A stretch of 22,137 nt of DNA from Promethearchaeota archaeon (GTDB lineage: Archaea > Asgardarchaeota > Lokiarchaeia > Sigynarchaeales > SOKP01): positions 1 through 22,137 of the forward strand of contig DAOUUT010000021.1 in NCBI GenBank assembly GCA_030668025.1, in the 5' to 3' direction. A model generated the notes under the pieces. That model had not been told where the DNA came from, did no database searches, and worked only from the letters and a program-made list of their open reading frames with translations. Below are positions 17,904 to 22,137 of the stretch, in pieces. Position numbers and translations under genes: made by a program. The first letter of the stretch is position 1; every line of letters begins with the position of its first letter.

Positions 17904-17913
17904 TCTTTATATA
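17904..17913 (+). promoter_or_regulatory. TATA box for the unknown gene at 17958
   Basis: CTTTATATAG, centred near 17910, predicts a start near 17936 and a leader of about 22 bases before the ATG at 17958. No clear Shine-Dalgarno lies in that leader. Confidence 0.5.
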
Positions 17914-17957
17914 GTAAATTGAAAAAAATTTATTTTAGATTTGAAATATAAGCAAAT

Positions 17958-18419
17958 ATGAGCGAAAAAAATTTATTTCCAGATTACGACCCAAAAATAA
18001 CTCCAGATACAATTGAAGATTATTTGAGGGGGCCAAGTAACGTCTATGAGATTCTTGCAAGAATTGGAGAGCCGAGGCCTGGAAATTTAAAAAATATTGT
18101 AAAATACTTTAAAAAATGCATTAAGAAGGCTATTAAAAGCCCTGGTGGATCTCGGAAAGGTAATATCGCAGTTGGAGCAGATTTTAACCAATACTACCCT
18201 TCTGAAGAAGAACTATTAGCTTCCGAATTAGAGAAAATGGTAGAAAAAATCGCTAATTCAAATTCCAGAGAAGAGTTTGAAAAAGTTAAGGTACAAGAAG
18301 GAATCAAATCTCAAAAAATTGAGTTTAACGAAATTTATTTTAGACACGTTGATGTCATGGGATCGGGAAGATTCTTTTACGCAGAAAAAAGACCGGAAAA
18401 AAAGGAAGTAATAATATAA
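17958..18419 (+). CDS. Unknown 153-residue protein
   Basis: Family not recognised. The protein is soluble, with no signal peptide or membrane segment. An N-terminal acidic/proline stretch (LFPDYDPKITPDTIEDYLRG) is followed by a helical, lysine-rich segment (LKNIVKYFKKCIKKAIKSPGGSRKG, ~50-74), then an acidic helix (~90-112) and a C-terminal part (HVDVMGSGRFFYAEKRPEKKE) that might form strands. It has a plausible promoter and a clean ATG, and codon use like its neighbours, so I believe it is a real gene. It lies between a divergent small GTPase and the convergent histone gene. It may be an Asgard-restricted protein; I give no function. Confidence 0.75.
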   Translation: MSEKNLFPDYDPKITPDTIEDYLRGPSNVYEILARIGEPRPGNLKNIVKYFKKCIKKAIKSPGGSRKGNIAVGADFNQYYPSEEELLASELEKMVEKIANSNSREEFEKVKVQEGIKSQKIEFNEIYFRHVDVMGSGRFFYAEKRPEKKEVII

Positions 18420-18556
18420 CGAATTTAACTATTTTTATCTATTCTTATATTGAAAAAAGAAGTTACAAAACGGTCATTAATCTTTAAAAATTGTTAAAAA
18501 TAAATAAAAAAAGAGTTTTTGAAAATATTAAGCTTTCAAGCTTCCAGGAAATCGCT

Positions 18557-18763
18557 CTAAATTAAGTTAATTGCGATTTTCATGTCGCCTTGAGTTACTT
18601 TCTTTCGACCAGAGTGTTTAGCGATACCTAAAGCACAACCAGTTAATTCTTTGGCGTATTCTTCCAAATAATCCATTAATTTATCAACTGCGGCTCTACT
18701 TACTATTTCTGCTCCGGCCTTTTTCATTAAAGCCCTTAAAGGACTCCATGCGAATGCTGCCAT
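18557..18763 (-). CDS. Archaeal histone (HMf-like)
   Basis: A single histone fold of 68 residues that dimerises and wraps DNA. The three-helix pattern is complete: SPLRALMKKAGAEIVSRAAVDKLMDYLEEYAKELTGCALGIAKHSGRKKVTQGDMKIAINLI. The L1 and L2 loops carry arginine (SRAAV) and KHSGRKKVTQGD, the typical DNA-contacting segments, and the GRKKVT..D motif pairs with the R-D clamp of histone folds. No extended N- or C-terminal tail. ATG at 18763, behind a very strong Shine-Dalgarno (TGGAGGAA) nine bases upstream, suggesting high expression. It is convergent with the unknown 153-residue gene. Confidence 0.96.
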   Translation of the reverse strand: MAAFAWSPLRALMKKAGAEIVSRAAVDKLMDYLEEYAKELTGCALGIAKHSGRKKVTQGDMKIAINLI

Positions 18764-18772
18764 AATTTTTTA

Positions 18773-18780
18773 TTCCTCCA
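18773..18780 (-). promoter_or_regulatory. Strong Shine-Dalgarno of the histone gene
   Basis: TGGAGGAA on the minus strand, nine bases before the ATG. It is the best Shine-Dalgarno in the window, where most genes lack one, and it is preceded by an ATTATAAAAA box near 18806 that predicts a start close to 18780. Confidence 0.7.
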
Positions 18781-18956
18781 CTAATTTTTTAAATGTTTTT
18801 TTTATAATTTTACGATGGTAATTATATTTAATTTAGGATTACTAATATTTAAATTTGTTGGTTGATCATAGTTTATCCGAGTGATTTTATCATCCAATTT
18901 TGGTCGACAAAAAGAATTATTGTTGATAAGGAAAAAAAAAATTAATAGCAAAATCG

Positions 18957-18973
18957 GATCATAAGATATGATC
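18957..18973. repeat. Inverted GATCATA-AGA-TATGATC motif
   Basis: Seven-base perfect arms with a three-base spacer form a small palindrome. Two further direct GATCATA copies lie at 18864-18870 and 19251-19257. It could be a regulator binding site or a short hairpin; neither can be decided from sequence. Confidence 0.4.
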
Positions 18974-19231
18974 AAAAATTGAGTTCGAATGATGAGGTTT
19001 ACTTAGTTGAAGAGTTTAGTCTAACATTGTTTGATTAAATTTCATAACGCTAAAACCATAAATTGTTTAGTAGTTAAAAGATTTTAGGCAATGAGATTCA
19101 AAAATTCATGAGATAAATGTTTACTGGCATTATAAATGGTTATAAATTTGAAAAAAAATGTTGTGGCTATTAAAACACCTAGGAAATTCCAATGTAAATG
19201 TAAAAAAAGAAATAAGAAATACTTGACATAA

Positions 19232-19240
19232 CTTTATAAG
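19232..19240 (+). promoter_or_regulatory. TATA box for the small membrane protein
   Basis: CTTTATAAG, centred near 19236, predicts a transcript start near 19262. That base begins an ATG-GGT-CAA-TGA mini-frame whose stop overlaps the ATG at 19270 of the membrane-protein gene. Confidence 0.5.
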
Positions 19241-19269
19241 TTAAAATTACGATCATACATAATGGGTCA

Positions 19270-19560
19270 ATGAATAATTCTAATGGTAAAGTTAAAGCAT
19301 CTTACGATAAAAGATTAAGTTTTACAGCTACAGGTATATTATTAATTTGGATATTAACCATTAATTTTGGAATTTTCTCCTTAATAAACGCAGTTCTACT
19401 CTTTAAGATGCCTGTTATTTGGGTTTGGGCTTTATCATTTGTCAATCCTTTTGTTTATATTGTATTTAGTATTGGGTTTTTTCCCAGTAGGATCATTTCT
19501 ATTTCACTAATAGATCTATTTAAGAATAGGCGATGGATCATTCTATATTTTTCCATATAA
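19270..19560 (+). CDS. Small two-helix membrane protein, unknown
   Basis: A 96-residue protein not matching any family I recognise. After a polar N-terminus (MNNSNGKVKASYDKR) two long hydrophobic segments span about residues 18-45 and 49-73 (TGILLIWILTINFGIFSLI, then WALSFVNPFVYIVFSIGFF), followed by an amphipathic tail ending LFKNRRWIILYFSI. The KNRR positive patch suggests that the C-terminus is cytosolic. It has a good TATA box and its stop lies 27 bases before the convergent GTPase gene's stop. The overall layout supports a real small gene, though spurious coding in AT-rich DNA cannot be excluded. Confidence 0.6.
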   Translation: MNNSNGKVKASYDKRLSFTATGILLIWILTINFGIFSLINAVLLFKMPVIWVWALSFVNPFVYIVFSIGFFPSRIISISLIDLFKNRRWIILYFSI

Positions 19561-19587
19561 GCGTTCTAAAAAAATAAATTCGCAAGC

Positions 19588-20118
19588 TCAAACATATGGT
19601 TTATACTTTTTAAAAAGAGTATCTGTTATAACATCAAACGCTTTCTCAACATTTTGCCCCGTTTTGGAGGATAATTCTATAAATGACGATAAATTATATT
19701 TCTTGGCCGCTAATATCCCTTCATCTCTTGAAACTGCTCTAAATTCCTCTAAATCAAGCTTCGAACCAATTAACATAATGGGGATGTCTCCTGCATGTTC
19801 TCGAATGATCTGAGTCCAGTCTGGCAAATGATCTAACGAAAGTGGATTAGTTATATCGTATAAAAAGAATGCTGCATTTGCACCCTTACAGTATTGATGG
19901 AGTAGAAACCTAAACCGTTCCTCGCCGCCAAAATCCCATATTTGCAGTTTGACTTTTTTTCCTTTGTGGTTGGTAGTTTTGCTATAGAAATCTACGCCAA
20001 TCGTAAGTTTCAATGAATCAAGGAAAAAGCCCGAAATATATCTTACTGTTAAAGAGGTCTTTCCAACAGCCGCATCCCCTAACATCATTATCTTCCAAGT
20101 GTAATCGTAGTCAGGCAA
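19588..20118 (-). CDS. Ras/Rab-like small GTPase (G3 glutamate variant)
   Basis: A 176-residue GTPase with G1 GDAAVGKT (14-21, Rab-like), switch I threonine in LKLTIGVDF (~37-44), G3 WDFGGEE (61-67), G4 SKLD (119-122) and G5 SSKTG (150-154). The position of the catalytic glutamine of Ras (Q61) is glutamate (E66), unlike the neighbouring GTPase at 17251-17829 which keeps glutamine. No C-terminal cysteine for prenylation (ends KYKPYV). Start is TTG at 20118, behind AGGTGG; an in-frame TGA lies upstream, so no longer start is possible. An 83-base copy of the gene's 5' end lies 133 bases upstream at 20169-20251. Confidence 0.92.
   Translation of the reverse strand: MPDYDYTWKIMMLGDAAVGKTSLTVRYISGFFLDSLKLTIGVDFYSKTTNHKGKKVKLQIWDFGGEERFRFLLHQYCKGANAAFFLYDITNPLSLDHLPDWTQIIREHAGDIPIMLIGSKLDLEEFRAVSRDEGILAAKKYNLSSFIELSSKTGQNVEKAFDVITDTLFKKYKPYV
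20036..20118 (-). repeat. 83-bp direct repeat, copy 1 (inside the GTPase 5' end)
   Basis: Covers the first 28 codons of the GTPase gene. It aligns without gaps to 20169-20251 (offset 133 bases) with about eight mismatches. Confidence 0.85.
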
Positions 20119-20164
20119 CTCTTCCCACCTTCACAAACCTTCAAAATTATTATTTTTCAAAACT

Positions 20165-20251
20165 TTAGATATATCTTATCGTTAAGGAGGTCTTTCCAAC
20201 AGCCGCATCCCCTAACATCATTATCTTCCATGTGTAATCATAGTTCGTCAA
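20165..20251 (-). pseudogene. Truncated GTPase copy: P-loop region only
   Basis: A 28-codon remnant reads from TTG at 20251 through the P-loop and ends at a TAA directly after RYI. Relative to the intact gene, 83 bases (20169-20251) are about 90% identical, without indels. It encodes YDYTWKIMMLGDAAVGKT unchanged, with only a few conservative or silent differences. A TATATAAG-like box at 20262-20270 lies too close upstream to drive translation of this TTG but could serve the intact gene. It is probably a tandem-duplication leftover; a leader-peptide role is conceivable but unproven. Confidence 0.75.
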
Positions 20252-20261
20252 TTTCCTTAAC

Positions 20262-20270
20262 CTATATAAG
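20262..20270 (-). promoter_or_regulatory. TATA box upstream of the GTPase remnant
   Basis: CTTATATAG on the minus strand, centred near 20266, predicts a start near 20240. A transcript from here would carry the remnant in the leader of the intact GTPase gene, since I see no good TATA box in the 46 bases between remnant and gene. Confidence 0.4.
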
Positions 20271-20433
20271 CGACCTGTAATTATTTTTAATTTTTTATTT
20301 AAGAGATCACTAAATTTAATTAATAATGTTTTCGATTGAACTAATTATATTTATCTTTACAAGATTTTTTAAATGTATGTTTTTATTTATTTTTCAATAC
20401 TTTTAAACCTTTTATCGCAATTATGCTTAAAAC

Positions 20434-21084
20434 TCAAAATATTAGAATTAGTATGTTAAACATAGAATGAGCGATAGAGCTCGGGAGTAAAGAATTCTTA
20501 AAAAATAGGAAAGTTAGAGCTAATAAAGTTCCAAGCGTGAAGAAATAGCCGAAAAAAGTAATAATTGTTGATACTGGGACGAGGAAAGGAGGAACATGAT
20601 AAATTGCGAAAATAAATGCGGATAATATAACTGAATATATTAGCTTCATTTTCTTCTGGCTTTTTTTTATGATAAAACCTCTGAAAAAGCCTTCTTCACA
20701 TGGACCAACAATAATTATTTGAATAGTTATAATAATTATCAATTGGGTAATTGTGGGATTAAAAGGCTCTGTTGTAATCGCATTTTCTACCCCTTGCTCA
20801 ACAAACTGCGTTCCAAACAAAATTTGCACTATAAAATTTGAAATAGATACCACAAAACTACTAAAGAAAAAAAAAAGGATTCCAATTAATAATCCAAGAA
20901 ATATTTTTAGGGTGAAATTTTTTAAGCTATTTCTTTTCAGTTGAAAGCCCATTTCTTTAAATTCATTGATAATCGGTGTTTTTTCTATTTTTGAAGCAAT
21001 TAAAGCAGGTATAAGGATTAAGAAAATCTCGAAAAATGTAATAGCGATTAGGAACGATGGATCTTTTCCTAAATTAATAGCCAT
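20434..21084 (-). CDS. CPBP-family intramembrane metalloprotease (Abi/RCE1-like)
   Basis: A 216-residue multi-helix membrane protein with the three conserved CPBP motifs: EEGFFR (E130, E131, R135), an F..xH motif in FAIYH (H163), and HSMFN (206-210). These residues form the metal site of the intramembrane protease fold shared with the eukaryotic CAAX protease Rce1. Six to seven hydrophobic helices are visible (around residues 10-30, 57-90, 112-128, 150-162, 170-198 and 205-216). ATG at 21084. It is followed by no gene for 182 bases. Because neither nearby GTPase ends in a CAAX box, a prenyl-protein processing role is not supported here; other members act in bacteriocin immunity or have unknown functions. 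Confidence 0.9.
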   Translation of the reverse strand: MAINLGKDPSFLIAITFFEIFLILIPALIASKIEKTPIINEFKEMGFQLKRNSLKNFTLKIFLGLLIGILFFFFSSFVVSISNFIVQILFGTQFVEQGVENAITTEPFNPTITQLIIIITIQIIIVGPCEEGFFRGFIIKKSQKKMKLIYSVILSAFIFAIYHVPPFLVPVSTIITFFGYFFTLGTLLALTFLFFKNSLLPSSIAHSMFNILILIF

Positions 21085-21180
21085 TTTTATTAAAGAGTTC
21101 TAGTGATTCGAATTGGAAAAAAATTATAAAATTTAATCTCTCATCGTTATTAATATTAACTCTCTTCATTATAAATTTAG

Positions 21181-22137
21181 ATGACTATTAGAGATAATTT
21201 TTCAAAGTCAAATATTACCAAATCCAATCAATATATCAAAAATACCACACATTTTAATGAATCAGGTTTAACTAAAGAACAATTATTATTGACTAACTTA
21301 AAATTAATCGCTCAAGAATACTTAGACATTGAAAAACTAAAAAATAAATTTACAAAAAGTTTACTCGATAATCGTGAGGATTTAGATTTTTCAGAATTTA
21401 TAAAATACCCTAATTACAATATTAAAGAAAATCTAGTTAAAAAGCAAATATCACCTTCAAACATTAGAGGTTTAAATGTTGTTAGCGTCGATGGAAGTTC
21501 TGTAGTAAAAAAATTCATGAATGTAGATTTTTCCTTTTTGAAAGCCATAGCTGTGAATTATTATTTCTACAAAAATCATACTTCTAAAATAGATTATTTT
21601 CCAGACATAACAGGGTTTAATAATTACTTGGTAGAAGCAAATTACATAAACCGTGAAGAGAATGCTGTGGAAACTAAGATTTCTATGGATATGACCTTTA
21701 TGGAAATTAAACTCTTAAATGAGTTAATTGAAAAAAAAAACTCAATAGATTTAATCATTATCGATGGCTCAATCGTTATTATGCCTATAAATTTAATCTT
21801 CTCCAAAGATCTTGAGATTTCTATAAAATATGATAAATTATTAAAAGAATATCAAAAATTATATTCTAATTGTATTGAAAAGGGAATCATTTTAATAGGT
21901 TCAATAAAAGATACGAGAACCTCAGCATTAACCCATCTAATAAGGAATTCCATTCAGATGTTGAAGCCAAGCACTACGAAATTAACAGATTTTATAAAAA
22001 TTAATTATCGCCAAATAATAGATTATTTTTCCGATTTAGATTTATTCAATAGAGTTTTAAAGAAATCAGAAAGAAGCTGTATCTTCAATTGTAAAAAGGA
22101 ACTTGACAAAATTAGGGATACCGGTATAAAGAAAGAA
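21181..22137 (+). CDS. nurA: NurA nuclease domain protein (partial, 3' end off the right edge)
   Basis: NurA is a 5'-3' nuclease that works with the HerA helicase, Mre11 and Rad50 in DNA-end resection. The 319 visible residues begin at ATG 21181 and show the NurA core: VVSVDGSSVV with an aspartate near 104, MDMTFMEIKLL near 169-178, LIIIDGSIVI with aspartate near 195, a GSIKDTRTSALTH segment, and a late DLDLFNRVLKKSERSCIF block. These match the positions of the metal-binding aspartates and the conserved ERS-type end of the family. The stop and any C-terminal part lie beyond the window. Partner herA is not visible; it may lie just downstream. Confidence 0.85.
   Translation, partial: MTIRDNFSKSNITKSNQYIKNTTHFNESGLTKEQLLLTNLKLIAQEYLDIEKLKNKFTKSLLDNREDLDFSEFIKYPNYNIKENLVKKQISPSNIRGLNVVSVDGSSVVKKFMNVDFSFLKAIAVNYYFYKNHTSKIDYFPDITGFNNYLVEANYINREENAVETKISMDMTFMEIKLLNELIEKKNSIDLIIIDGSIVIMPINLIFSKDLEISIKYDKLLKEYQKLYSNCIEKGIILIGSIKDTRTSALTHLIRNSIQMLKPSTTKLTDFIKINYRQIIDYFSDLDLFNRVLKKSERSCIFNCKKELDKIRDTGIKKE

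Larger units (their letters stand above)
18764..19269. other. 506-base non-coding region between histone and small membrane protein genes
   Basis: No open reading frame, tRNA or recognisable structured RNA is visible. It contains the histone promoter and Shine-Dalgarno at its left end and the promoter of the 19270 gene at its right end. Between them the 7-mer GATCATA recurs (18864-18870, 18957-18963, inverted at 18967-18973, and 19251-19257). Confidence 0.6.

Noticed and set aside
18530..18543. Two adjacent AAGCTT palindromes as a hairpin terminator for the histone gene.
   Set aside because: The two-base spacer leaves no proper loop and there is no following T tract on the appropriate strand.
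18977..18995. GTTCGAAT and ATGATGA resembling a tRNA T-loop and a C/D-box C motif.
   Set aside because: The bases flanking TTCGAAT do not pair as a T-stem and no acceptor or anticodon arm is present. After ATGATGA there is no CTGA D box at a suitable distance, so neither a tRNA nor a C/D RNA is supported.
20434..21084. CPBP protease as a processor of prenylated GTPases.
   Set aside because: Both GTPases in the window lack a C-terminal cysteine or CAAX box, so the neighbourhood does not support this substrate.

Overview
The window is strongly AT-rich archaeal DNA. Its gene content points to an Asgard archaeon, most like Lokiarchaeia and relatives. The information-processing genes are archaeal: DNA primase large subunit, PCNA, TFS, split RNA polymerase A'/A'', an HMf-type histone, and ribosomal proteins eS27, eL42, eL30, uS12 and uS7. 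They lie beside two Ras/Rab-like small GTPases with the WDFGG form of the G3 motif, a content typical of Asgard genomes. No rRNA, tRNA, CRISPR array or insertion sequence could be recognised.

Layout. Positions 1-2904 form a replication/transcription block: priL (cut by the left edge) and pcna on the minus strand, diverging from a small OB-fold protein and tfs on the plus strand. Positions 2953-4103 carry eL42 and eS27 on the minus strand, followed by a DUF2284 metal-binding protein. At 4252-5175 is pyrB. It ends tail-to-tail, with overlapping stop codons, against a 670-residue protein (5172-7187) that is the most unusual gene here. That protein has an N-terminal winged helix, an ATP-cone-like domain, and a body resembling class III (anaerobic) ribonucleotide reductase. 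It appears to lack the active-site cysteines, the zinc site and the glycyl-radical loop, so it looks like an enzyme-derived, nucleotide-sensing regulator.

Positions 7471-13855 hold the minus-strand operon rpoA1-rpoA2-rpl30e-nusA-rps12-rps7, the core of the classical archaeal RNA polymerase operon. rpoH/rpoB are not upstream and EF-1alpha is not downstream. The A' subunit has an odd C-terminal tail made of eight TTTKPK-type hexapeptides (an 18-bp minisatellite) and a short charged module.

Positions 14042-17166 hold, on the plus strand, a membrane/zinc-ribbon protein coupled to an NDP-forming acyl-CoA synthetase alpha-like protein, then an EamA transporter. From 17251 onward the DNA is more accessory: two small GTPases, an unknown 153-residue protein, the histone, a small two-helix membrane protein behind a 500-bp non-coding region with repeated GATCATA motifs, a truncated tandem copy of a GTPase P-loop region, a CPBP-family membrane protease, and a NurA nuclease cut by the right edge.
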